From assembly GCA_030849805.1 (NCBI GenBank), contig JASANZ010001880.1, positions 1 through 21,430 of the forward strand: DNA of 21,430 nucleotides, read 5' to 3'. The translations under genes were made by a program, and so were the position numbers. The DNA is from Sergeia podlipaevii (lineage: Eukaryota > Euglenozoa > Kinetoplastea > Trypanosomatida > Trypanosomatidae). The notes beneath the pieces were generated by a model. It was not told the origin of the DNA, ran no database searches, and was given only the letters and a program-made list of their open reading frames with translations. This document shows positions 8,594 to 16,362 of the stretch, in pieces. How positions within the stretch are numbered: the first letter of the stretch is position 1; every line of letters starts with the position of its first letter.

Positions 8594-8637
8594 TTTCCTA
8601 CTTATTGCTTACCTTTTTATTTCACTTATCAAAACAG
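8594..8637 (+). promoter_or_regulatory. Predicted trans-splice acceptor for the NSUN2-like mRNA
   Basis: The T/C-rich tract at 8594-8630 leads to the first AG at 8636-8637. It lies downstream of an in-frame ATG at 8605, so that ATG would not be in the mature mRNA. The predicted 5' UTR is about 24 nt of nearly pure A. Confidence 0.6.
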
Positions 8638-8661
8638 GCAAAAAAAAAAAGCGAAAAAAAA

Positions 8662-11022
8662 ATGACAGGTGGTAAGAAGAAGCTCAAGACCTTTGGCAAA
8701 AACCGTCGTGAGGCTCGGCCCGCCCCTACTGTGTACGACGAAAATGGCAACTGGGTTTCCGACAATCATCAGGACAAGATGCGCACTCTCAAGAACCCAC
8801 TCTTTGACCGCTACTACAATGAGCTGCAGGGCCTTGGTAGCGTGGTTCAGGGCAGCTCTTCCTCCTCCTCTGCTGCTGCTGCTGCTGATGGCGCGCTACC
8901 CTCAGAGGCCGCGGTGAAGATGGCGGCTGCAGAGGCGTGGGAGCGAGAGATGGAGTTGTTCCGTCAGCCGCTTCCGACTACTCTTTGGGTGAACGATGCC
9001 GATCCTCTTGCGCCGTCCATTCGCGCCTACTTTGAGTCTCTTGATAGTTCTTTAGTGGAGCCCATCACGTGGTACCCCATTGCTGGCATGGGCTGGCGTA
9101 TCAAGGCGGACAAGACGGAGTTTCGCAAGCGTCCAGAGATGAAGGACCTGCGCCAGTATTTGATTAGGCAGACCGCCCTAGGCACCATCTCGAGACAGGA
9201 GGAAGTGTCTATGATTCCGCCCTTCTTGCTGGATACCAAGGCCACCGACACCTGCCTTGATATGTGTGCCTCTCCAGGCTCCAAAACGGCACAGATGCTG
9301 GTCGCGTTGGGCCGGCACAAGGTGGTTTCTGCGGAGTCGGACGCCTCGCCTTTCCCTTTTGACTATGAGAGCGAGGGGCTCATTGTCGCCAACGAACTCG
9401 ACACGAAGCGCGCTAACATGCTGGTTCATCAGGTGAAGCGCCTGCGCCTGCTCTTTCCCTTTGCTCTTTTCACCAATCACGATGCCCGCTACTTCCCGGA
9501 TGTTCTCCTGAAAAACAACGACAACAACAACAACAACGACAACAACAACAACAACAATGACGACGACGACGACACTGGTGCGGCCGAGGAGGTCGAGGCA
9601 CCTCTGCGCTTTGATAAGATTCTTTGCGATGTTGTGTGCTCGGGGGACGGCACGCTGCGCAAGGCTCCTCACGTGTTCAAGATTTGGAGTCCCAAGGAGG
9701 GCATGAACTTGCAGAAGACCCAAATCCAGATTGCCCTGCGTGCTTGCCATCTGCTGAAGGTCGGAGGCCGCCTTGTATACAGCACCTGCTCCCTCAACCC
9801 GGTGGAGGATGAGGCGGTGGTGGCTCAAATTGTGCACCGTACACGCGGCGCCATGAAGTTGGTGGACGCGCGAGCGCTGCTCCCACAGCTGCAGTGCTCA
9901 CCTGGCATGCAGACGTGGACAGTGACTGACATTAGAGGCAATGTGGTGCCTATGCCAGGAGGCAACATGCATGAGGCGCTGTTCCCTCCAAACACCGAGG
10001 GTGGCTACTCTTCTCCTGCTGTGAATGCACTGGACCTGACGTTGTGCATGCGCTTGTTCCCCACGCACTGCAACGGTGGTGGCTTCTTCATCGCTGTACT
10101 TGGCAAGGTCGAGGAGTATCAGATTGTTCGCCGACAGAACAACGATGACGAGGAGGAGGAGGGCGACATAGGGAAGGAAAGCAGGGAAGAAAAGCAACAG
10201 CAGGACAGCACCACGCCCGCGGCAGCACAGGTAGGCGATGCGTCTATGGACAGTGGTGAGGTCTCTGCAAAGAAGCGTGAGCGTAAGGCGGCCACTGATG
10301 CAGAGAGAAAAGAGGACAGCACCTCTAGCAATGGAGAACCACCTGCAAAGCGCATCAAGTCCGTTCCGCCGCAATTTGTCTGTGTTCCACCCGAGATCGC
10401 CGCCATGCTACACGACTTTTATGAGATTGACAACTTCCCCGCGGAGAATCTTGTCGCGCGTACTGCGCACGGCGAGCGAGAACTGCGTCTCTCACAGAGC
10501 TCACAGATCACCCTTGTCTCCCGCACTGCAAAGCGAGTGCTCTCTCAAAAAAATGACTCTCTTCTTGTGGTGTCTGCGGGTCTGCGCACTCTTGCTTTTG
10601 AAACGCTTAACAAGGGCTGGCGTATCGCCAGCGAGGCGGCGGTGCTCTTTGCTAAGTTTATGCGCAAGTCATCTCGTACTGTGCACGTTCATGTGGACGT
10701 TATCGAGGACCTTATCAACAACTACGGTAAGCTGAAGGCCAAACCTCTGGAAGATATTGAGGATGCTGCGCTTCGCGAGAAGCTCGAGGCACTGCCACTC
10801 GGCGCGATCCTGCTCATGATTGACTGTCCAGCGGCGGTTGGTGGCGTGTTCTACTCTGTCGCGCTGCGTGCGCGCACCAAGCTGCAACTGCAGGTTGATC
10901 ACGAGGACATAGTAGGGATGCAGCTACGACTTGGTCTTACCCCAAGGGAAGTTGACGCTATCGCTGCTGCTGCTGCTGTCCCAGCAGAGGGAGATGATGA
11001 AAAGGCTACGGGAGCAGAATAA
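8662..11022 (+). CDS. NSUN2: NSUN2/Trm4-like RNA (cytosine-5)-methyltransferase
   Basis: This 786-residue enzyme is predicted to transfer methyl from S-adenosylmethionine to cytosine C5 in tRNA or other RNA, as NSUN2/Trm4 does. An N-terminal basic segment precedes a Ser/Ala run at 65-75. The SAM motif I is DMCASPGSKTAQ (200-211), then NELD (244-247) and NHDARYF (272-278). An Asn/Asp tract at 285-304 is inserted before motif IV, which reads DVVCSGDG with Cys326. Motif VI is STCSLNPVEDEA with nucleophile Cys376. The following region through GGFFIAVL matches NSUN2 rather than NSUN5 or NSUN6. A linker of about 100 charged residues with basic patches separates this from a C-terminal domain (about 560-765). 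Both cysteines are present, but the usual Pro before Cys326 is Val. The in-frame ATG at 8605 lies before the predicted splice acceptor, so 8662 is the chosen start. Nuclear location is likely from basic stretches. Confidence 0.93.
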   Translation: MTGGKKKLKTFGKNRREARPAPTVYDENGNWVSDNHQDKMRTLKNPLFDRYYNELQGLGSVVQGSSSSSSAAAAADGALPSEAAVKMAAAEAWEREMELFRQPLPTTLWVNDADPLAPSIRAYFESLDSSLVEPITWYPIAGMGWRIKADKTEFRKRPEMKDLRQYLIRQTALGTISRQEEVSMIPPFLLDTKATDTCLDMCASPGSKTAQMLVALGRHKVVSAESDASPFPFDYESEGLIVANELDTKRANMLVHQVKRLRLLFPFALFTNHDARYFPDVLLKNNDNNNNNDNNNNNNDDDDDTGAAEEVEAPLRFDKILCDVVCSGDGTLRKAPHVFKIWSPKEGMNLQKTQIQIALRACHLLKVGGRLVYSTCSLNPVEDEAVVAQIVHRTRGAMKLVDARALLPQLQCSPGMQTWTVTDIRGNVVPMPGGNMHEALFPPNTEGGYSSPAVNALDLTLCMRLFPTHCNGGGFFIAVLGKVEEYQIVRRQNNDDEEEEGDIGKESREEKQQQDSTTPAAAQVGDASMDSGEVSAKKRERKAATDAERKEDSTSSNGEPPAKRIKSVPPQFVCVPPEIAAMLHDFYEIDNFPAENLVARTAHGERELRLSQSSQITLVSRTAKRVLSQKNDSLLVVSAGLRTLAFETLNKGWRIASEAAVLFAKFMRKSSRTVHVHVDVIEDLINNYGKLKAKPLEDIEDAALREKLEALPLGAILLMIDCPAAVGGVFYSVALRARTKLQLQVDHEDIVGMQLRLGLTPREVDAIAAAAAVPAEGDDEKATGAE
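9514..9573 (+). repeat. In-frame AAC/GAC trinucleotide tract encoding Asn then Asp
   Basis: A run of AAC codons interrupted by a few GAC codons, then consecutive GAC codons, encodes an Asn-rich and then Asp-rich insert at residues 285-304 of the methyltransferase. It lies between the NHDA segment and motif IV, probably a surface loop. The near-uniform codons suggest recent slippage expansion. Confidence 0.85.
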
Positions 11023-11555
11023 GCGAGAGAGAGAGAGAGGGGGGAGAGGAGGGTACACGTGTCTGTAAATCGTTGTTGCCTTTGCATGTGGGAGAGAATG
11101 AGCAACGTGTGCTGCAAAAGTTAAGTACTGCGAATAATTGCAGGAGGCCGTCTAAGAGAGTATCCACGATACAACAACGCAGGTAAATTTAAACGATTGC
11201 GGGGATTCAGTTCCTTTTTTCTTCTTCTTCTCTCTCTCTCCCCACTAATCATCTTAACAGTTATTAAAAAAAAAATTGAAAATTATTAAATAGCTACATA
11301 GTAACACGATAACTTGCCGAAAATGATTTAAACTAACCAAAGAGGATGCTAATGTCTTATATCAGTAGTATCTATTTATCTCATAGGTTTGTGCTTTACC
11401 CTTGCTTTGGTCTACTGATGCTCTGCTTGCATTTTTTTTTCTACCCTATTCGTCACTTCTCCCGTTTACTTTTTTTTTTTGACCACATATGAATATAGCT
11501 TTATAGTAGAGTCCCGTAACACGTTGGTAGGCCGTCCTACTTTTTTTTTTTACAT

Positions 11556-11597
11556 ATTACTTTGCCATATCTACCCATTACTTTGCCATATCTACCC
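11556..11597. repeat. Perfect 21-bp tandem direct repeat (two copies)
   Basis: The unit at 11556-11576, starting ATTACTTTGCC and ending TCTACCC, is repeated exactly at 11577-11597. It lies about 160-200 bases before the phosphatase start, upstream of the predicted splice acceptor. Confidence 0.92.
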
Positions 11598-11690
11598 AGT
11601 CCTGTCGCTGCTAACTTTTGAATCTCCTTTTTGCCTAGCTGCTTGCAGTAGAGCATTAAAAAAATAATCTTTTTTTTTCGATTTGCGCGA

Positions 11691-11725
11691 TTCCTGATTT
11701 CTTCTTTGTTGCACTCTCCTAAAAG
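11691..11725 (+). promoter_or_regulatory. Predicted trans-splice acceptor for the phosphatase mRNA
   Basis: A T/C-rich stretch ending CTCTCCT is followed by AAAAG, with AG at 11724-11725 giving a 5' UTR of about 32 nt. Later AGs at 11746-11747 and 11754-11755 are alternatives that would shorten it to 10 or 2 nt. Confidence 0.45.
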
Positions 11726-11757
11726 AGAAAAAAAAAAGGTATCTTAGCGTCACAGCC

Positions 11758-12843
11758 ATGAGCGAAGCACCTGGTTCCTCTTATGAATCCATCCCGGGGG
11801 GTGTTGGTGGCAGCAATACCGAGAGTCTTTTGGAAAGGAACGCTGATTTCGACATTGTGAACTTGTCTCTTGACGCACAGTTTGTGCAGATCACCAGCGA
11901 GTTTACCATGCTGGAAAACTCCACGATGGATCCCCGCTTATACAGCTTCAAGCACTCCTTATCGAATCCTACGAAGAATCGCTACATCAATGTGATGGCC
12001 AATGATAGCACAGTATTCCCATCAAAGGAGTCTTCCCCGCCACTCTACATCAACGGCAACCTGGTGGATATGTCTGTTGCACCCATCTTTGTAGCATGCC
12101 AAGCGCCAACCCCGGCGAACATAGCCGACTTTCTATTGACTCTCTATCACCATAATATAAGCCTCATACTGATGCTCACCTCGTGTGTCGAGAACAACAT
12201 GGCCAAGGCGGACGTGTATTGGCCAAGTGATGACGATGCTGTGGCCGCGCCAGGGGAGGCGGTTAAAATGGGATCGGTTGAAGTTTGGAAGGATCCTGAG
12301 GACCCGTATGGGTATAATGAAGATCTTCGCCTCATGCGTCGCTCTTTTTTTATCAAGCCCAGTAATCTCACGGAGGCGCACAAGGTGGTACAGTTTCAGT
12401 ATGTGGACTGGCCTGACCACGGCGTGCCAAGATCGACACAGCCATTTGAGGAACTGCTTGATATTATCACTGAGTACAGGGCTCAGAGCGATGGTGACAG
12501 GGCAATGGAAGGCGACGTAGTAGCTGCACCACCAGCGCCTGTCGTGGTGCATTGCAGCGCTGGTATTGGCCGTACTGGAACTCTCATTGGTGCCTATGCT
12601 GCTCTTCAGATGTTAGAAGCTGGAGGTGTTTCTAAGCACTTTATGCGTGATCTTGTCCTGAACATGCGGCGTGCGCGGTTTGGCATGGTGCAGCGGGTGG
12701 AGCAGTACATGTTCATGTATCAGATTGTCTTTACGAAGCTGGGACTGGATGTTGCCGCGTTTGCTGAGACGCTGCAGAAGAAAGCAGATGCTTTTCAGAT
12801 GCGGCTGATGATGGGCCGTCAAGTGCAACAGCAGCAGCGCTAA
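11758..12843 (+). CDS. PTP1: Classical protein tyrosine phosphatase, PTP1-like
   Basis: This 361-residue protein is a non-receptor, classical tyrosine-specific phosphatase. The phosphotyrosine loop KNRY is at 73-76, the WPD loop with general acid D220 is in WPDHGVP (218-224), and the signature VHCSAGIGRTGT carries nucleophile C266 and R272. A Q-loop-like VQRVEQYMFMY is at 311-321, so every catalytic element is present. Two charged or Ala/Pro-rich inserts (about 157-172 and 243-261) lengthen it relative to human PTP1B's catalytic domain. There is no signal peptide or membrane segment. Trypanosomatids encode very few classical PTPs; in T. brucei PTP1 dephosphorylates the phosphatase PIP39 and restrains the bloodstream-to-insect-form switch. 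Orthology to PTP1 is my inference from domain class and length. The same developmental role should not be assumed in a species with a different life cycle. Confidence 0.9.
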   Translation: MSEAPGSSYESIPGGVGGSNTESLLERNADFDIVNLSLDAQFVQITSEFTMLENSTMDPRLYSFKHSLSNPTKNRYINVMANDSTVFPSKESSPPLYINGNLVDMSVAPIFVACQAPTPANIADFLLTLYHHNISLILMLTSCVENNMAKADVYWPSDDDAVAAPGEAVKMGSVEVWKDPEDPYGYNEDLRLMRRSFFIKPSNLTEAHKVVQFQYVDWPDHGVPRSTQPFEELLDIITEYRAQSDGDRAMEGDVVAAPPAPVVVHCSAGIGRTGTLIGAYAALQMLEAGGVSKHFMRDLVLNMRRARFGMVQRVEQYMFMYQIVFTKLGLDVAAFAETLQKKADAFQMRLMMGRQVQQQQR

Positions 12844-13535
12844 GGCTAGAGTGACCGCGAAGAGAGAGAAGTGGGAAATGTGCTACGTCCTTGTTTATGA
12901 GGACACCACACATGCACATGCACACATATTAAGTGAAACTGTTGCAGTGATAGTTAGCTAACGCATATCACTACGATTATGTAGTTCTCTTGAAATTCAA
13001 GGAAAAAAAATAATAATAATTAAACAGAGCAAATGAGATTGTGTTAAATACGTGGGATAGCGAGAAGAAGATTTGTACTTTTCTCGCGCATGTTTGTTTC
13101 TTTCCCTGGGATGGAAGCGCTGGCTTTATCTCAGTATATCCTTTATTTTTTTTTTGGTATATTTGCTGCTTGGTATCTCATTTTTTCTTTATTATCATTG
13201 CATATTATTATTTTGGGGGGGGCATATCTGTTTTAAATGCGATAAGTACGTAGGGAAACAAACAAGCACAGACAAGGAGCTGCGAAGGCAAACACGTGCA
13301 CTCTTCTTCAAATCTACGGTGATTGTCAGAGATCTTCCCTATACGTTTATTTGCTGTGCTTAGGTGAAGGTTGTCTACGCTATAATTAGAATAGAAGCAA
13401 CTTTAAGTCACAAGGAGAACTCCAGAGAGTTTCTTCTGCTACTGTCATCTTTATTTCTTATTTATTTATTTTTCATTATTAGATACCAAAAAAAAAAAAA
13501 ACAATAGAGAAGGAGAAAGGAGAAAAAAAAAGGGA
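12844..13535 (+). other. Intergenic region, UTR-like
   Basis: This 692-base gap contains a GA-rich start, a CA-rich patch (12906-12928), a T run at 13143-13156 and a G run at 13215-13221. ORFs at 13041-13363 are Phe/Leu/Tyr-rich and look like chance reading of T-rich sequence. I see no gene. Confidence 0.6.
13438..13482 (+). promoter_or_regulatory. Predicted trans-splice acceptor for the 838-residue protein mRNA
   Basis: The tract at 13438-13480, including a TTTA repeat, leads to the first AG at 13481-13482. The predicted 5' UTR is about 53 nt, mostly purine. Confidence 0.55.
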
Positions 13536-16052
13536 ATGGGGAAGCGCCGCTACTCACCGCCGAAGATTGCAAGCAACTCTCAGGAGGAAGGAAGAGCGCT
13601 GGTGCCGGGAGACGCCATCTCCAAGTCTGCCGCACACCACAACTCTAACTTCAAACGTCCTCACGATGACGCTTCCACCGTGCCTGCACAGAGCGTAGCT
13701 GAACCTGCCTTGAAGAGGCCATACGATGCCAAGAAGAGCAGCATGGGATGGCAACTGCCAAGACCCCCCACTTCTACCAGCACATCGACTACAGAGGGAG
13801 CAGCGCCACTGCACGTAGCAGCAGCACAGGCCCTCATGACAGGTAGTACCACCTTTCAAGTGCTTCTGCGGCGCAACAGCACACAGGATCGCTGGGGTTT
13901 TCTCACTTATAAGTCCCGCTGGCCTATGACCATTGGTGAGATCCTCGAACACGGACTTCATACCATCATTGAGGATGAAGAAGTTGAAGACTTCCAGCGT
14001 TCATTTCCTGATGTGGTATCTCGCACGTACCCACTGCGTATCACACCACCGCTGTTGCTGTGCAACGATGTAGTTGTCGGCATCGACGGCGTGTATCCTG
14101 CTAGCCACGTGGAGGCGTTAGAGCTGTTCCGCAACGCTGGCCTTCGCATCTGTTTAGTAGTCGTGCGTCACGCCGAGACGTTGAGTGTCAAGGTGGGCAC
14201 AGGCAGCAGCGTGCGCACACTGTTGGTGCCAGGGCCGCAGCAGCAGCCGCTCAAGGGCACAGTGGCAGGTGTCTCTGCAGATGCAATGCAGCAGAGTTCC
14301 TCGCCAAATGCAGGTCCCAACATGGCAGGACACGCGAGAGATGGCGATGGTGAGGACAGTGCTGCGCAATCTGACACTAGTAGCAACAGCAGCAGCAGCA
14401 GCAGTAGCAGCGATGGCAGCGGTGATACGCAGGAGCATAACGACGATGGCGACACTCCATCCCTCGCTGATTTCCTTCGCGATGCCGCGCTTGCTGCAGC
14501 GGCGTCATCAGCGGCGCAAGCAGGAAACAAGGTGGAAGGTAGCGAACGCGACCACGACGACAAGGACGTCGACACAGACCCGAGAGGTGCCCCGTTTACA
14601 GCGGAGGAAAGAGAGCGGTACTTTAACACTGATCCGATGCGACAGTGTGTCAAACTTGATAGCCTGGAGACGGCATACAAGCTTCAGCTGGCACAGCAGA
14701 AGGAGTTGGAGGCAGAGGAAGAAGCGGATCAAGAAAAGAAAGAAGACAAAGAAGAAAGGAGCAAGACGGAAGGCCAGGAGCGGGGCAGACGAAAGCCACC
14801 CTCCAGCACAACTGCCAGCACCGCAGATGATGGAAAGCCCGTTAATGTCATGAAGCAGCTGAGGGAGTTTTATCGCAATTGCAAGCGCGAGAATCCTTTT
14901 CAGCAGCAGCCCAATGGAGTCGGTGCTGGGCTCGAGGAAGCCTTCAAGGCGCTTCCGACCCCTGCGCGTCACGCGGTGTACGACCGCAGTGGATGTCCGT
15001 TTTCCTCCACTGAAGGATTCACTGATGCTTTTCATGTCTCCATTCAGCAACTGATGACAAGGCTCGCGTTGGGTCAGGCGACGACCAAGACAACCGTCAA
15101 ATCCAGAGCATCCCCGCCACGGTCAAGCAGTCAAGAGGCGCTTGTAGTGTCATCGAGCAAATCCTCGCCTTTTCTTACGGGAACAGTGGAATTTGTCGGA
15201 CTCGCGCGCACTGCGGCCGCGGCGGCACACAAAAAGTTTAAGATGAGTAACAATGCTGGTGGAGGTGGTGATAGCGCGCAACAGCACAGCGCCTTGAGGC
15301 AGTCGGTCGCTGCCAAGGCGGCTCTCATAGAAGCAGATGGGGCTGTGAAGGCGTTTCGTGAAAAGCTGACGAGCCACAAGACAACTCTCGCCGAGGCGCA
15401 CACCACCATACTGTTGCCGGCAGCGGAAGCAGCTCTGGCAGCGCAGAGTGAGGAGCTAGCGAAGGAGTCAGCCAAGTTGGTGGAGTGTGAACGTAGCGCA
15501 CGGACGTGGCGTGACTTGTTCTCCACCCATAACGCGATGATTCAGCAACAAGAGGAGCAGCCCAAGTCTAAATTTTGTAAGAAGAAGAACAGGAAGAAGA
15601 AGGAGAGAGCAGGGCCAGCGTTTGGCAACAGAGGGGGTGAAGGGAGAGGGCAGGCACATTACGCACATCAGCTGCAGCAGTGGTTTCAAACCGCACTGAT
15701 GGGCGGCGGCGGAGGAAGAGGCATTGGGTCCCCGCAGCCAATGGAGGTACCATCGGGTTCTTTCAGCGGACCCGCAGCTGCCTCTCCACATCAACAGTGG
15801 CGGTGGCAAGCATCTTCACAGGGGGGGACGAATCAGTTTGGAACTGCCACAAGCACTGCTCCATCGTACGGCATCAACACCGCGAGCGGCTTGCCTCTTG
15901 GGCCCCATCCACCAGACGGTCGTCAGCACAACTATCAGAGTCCTTCCTTTCAGCTTCCACAGCAGCAGTCGGGTAGTGTGCCCTCTGGCCCACAAGGAAA
16001 TAGCCAGAGAGGCCGCCTGGGTCTACCACTGCCCCCAGACAGTTCCCAATAG
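13536..16052 (+). CDS. Unknown protein with PDZ-like region and possible degenerate J domain
   Basis: I do not recognise this 838-residue protein by name. Residues 106-211 resemble a PDZ fold: a first strand with FQVLLRRN, a WGF in the carboxylate-loop position, then NDVVVGIDG, a helix with HVEALELF and a last strand CLVVVRH, with an insert of about 50 residues in the middle. A Ser run (282-292) and acidic segments follow. Residues 433-487 read like helices II and III of a J domain (EEAFKALPTPARHAVYDRSG at 467-486), but RENP stands where HPD would be. A mixed-charge segment (388-420) may be coiled, and another Ala/Glu-rich helix lies at about 595-672. A strongly basic patch (677-691) could be a nuclear signal, and the C-terminus is Gln/Gly/Pro/Ser-rich. 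Two short KRP(H/Y)D motifs lie at 40-44 and 60-64. The domain calls are from pattern alone; the ORF itself is certain. Confidence 0.85.
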   Translation: MGKRRYSPPKIASNSQEEGRALVPGDAISKSAAHHNSNFKRPHDDASTVPAQSVAEPALKRPYDAKKSSMGWQLPRPPTSTSTSTTEGAAPLHVAAAQALMTGSTTFQVLLRRNSTQDRWGFLTYKSRWPMTIGEILEHGLHTIIEDEEVEDFQRSFPDVVSRTYPLRITPPLLLCNDVVVGIDGVYPASHVEALELFRNAGLRICLVVVRHAETLSVKVGTGSSVRTLLVPGPQQQPLKGTVAGVSADAMQQSSSPNAGPNMAGHARDGDGEDSAAQSDTSSNSSSSSSSSDGSGDTQEHNDDGDTPSLADFLRDAALAAAASSAAQAGNKVEGSERDHDDKDVDTDPRGAPFTAEERERYFNTDPMRQCVKLDSLETAYKLQLAQQKELEAEEEADQEKKEDKEERSKTEGQERGRRKPPSSTTASTADDGKPVNVMKQLREFYRNCKRENPFQQQPNGVGAGLEEAFKALPTPARHAVYDRSGCPFSSTEGFTDAFHVSIQQLMTRLALGQATTKTTVKSRASPPRSSSQEALVVSSSKSSPFLTGTVEFVGLARTAAAAAHKKFKMSNNAGGGGDSAQQHSALRQSVAAKAALIEADGAVKAFREKLTSHKTTLAEAHTTILLPAAEAALAAQSEELAKESAKLVECERSARTWRDLFSTHNAMIQQQEEQPKSKFCKKKNRKKKERAGPAFGNRGGEGRGQAHYAHQLQQWFQTALMGGGGGRGIGSPQPMEVPSGSFSGPAAASPHQQWRWQASSQGGTNQFGTATSTAPSYGINTASGLPLGPHPPDGRQHNYQSPSFQLPQQQSGSVPSGPQGNSQRGRLGLPLPPDSSQ
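14376..14415 (+). repeat. AGC/AGT trinucleotide tract encoding poly-Ser
   Basis: A stretch of AGC and AGT codons encodes the Ser run at about 281-292 of the 838-residue protein. The near-single-codon use points to slippage expansion within a disordered linker. Confidence 0.85.
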
Positions 16053-16362
16053 GTAGGTAGCGTAGGAGAGGGAGATAGAGGGAGGGAGAGAAAAGGGAGA
16101 GGGGGGCGGATTTGCAACTGTTTTCTTGATTGCCCACAAACCATTTAATAGTTTGAGGAGGAGAGAAGGAAAGTTTTTTTTTAATGAGATCATTACTAGT
16201 TTCACTGTGATATGCTTTTCTTTTTTTTTTTTTGCTGACATTCATATATGCGTGTAATGGTATCCTTTTTTTGTTTTTCTAATCTTTAAATTTTTTTTTT
16301 TAAATACATACAATCATTGCTTATATATATATAGCTCTTCGTTTCCCAGTAGCTCTATCTTT
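16053..16362 (+). other. Short intergenic region
   Basis: This 310-base gap begins with a GGGAGA-type purine-rich stretch (16060-16110) and continues with T runs at 16174-16182, 16219-16232 and 16291-16301. It holds the 3' end of one mRNA and the acceptor of the next, and nothing else I can identify. Confidence 0.65.
16291..16349 (+). promoter_or_regulatory. Predicted trans-splice acceptor region for the 602-residue protein mRNA
   Basis: After a T run at 16291-16301 and an AT repeat there are two candidate AGs, at 16333-16334 and in TTTCCCAG at 16348-16349. Either gives a very short 5' UTR, about 28 or 13 nt. Confidence 0.45.

Larger units (their letters stand above)
7826..8661 (+). other. 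Intergenic region with AT palindrome
   Basis: This 836-base UTR-like gap contains GTT repeats near 8056-8067, a perfect AT-only palindrome at 8231-8256 and T/C-rich sequence toward the next acceptor. Minus-strand ORFs here are Lys/Ile/Tyr-rich products of AT repeats. I see no gene. Confidence 0.65.
11023..11757 (+). other. Intergenic region with 21-bp tandem duplication
   Basis: This 735-base gap opens with a GA repeat directly after the stop codon (11026-11050), then AT-rich sequence. It contains a perfect tandem duplication at 11556-11597 and several T runs. I see no coding region; the ORF at 11479-11667 is formed by the duplication and T runs. Confidence 0.65.

Noticed and set aside
8605..8661. 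N-terminal extension of the NSUN2-like protein from an ATG at 8605
   Set aside because: It falls within the polypyrimidine tract and before the first AG at 8636-8637, so it should not be in the mRNA.
9178..9837. Minus-strand ORF of 219 codons
   Set aside because: It is antisense to the methyltransferase catalytic motifs and its long Val run is the complement of the AAC/GAC tract.
14508..15050. Minus-strand ORF of 180 codons
   Set aside because: It is antisense to the 838-residue protein gene and its Leu/Phe-rich sequence mirrors the Lys/Glu codons of the + strand.
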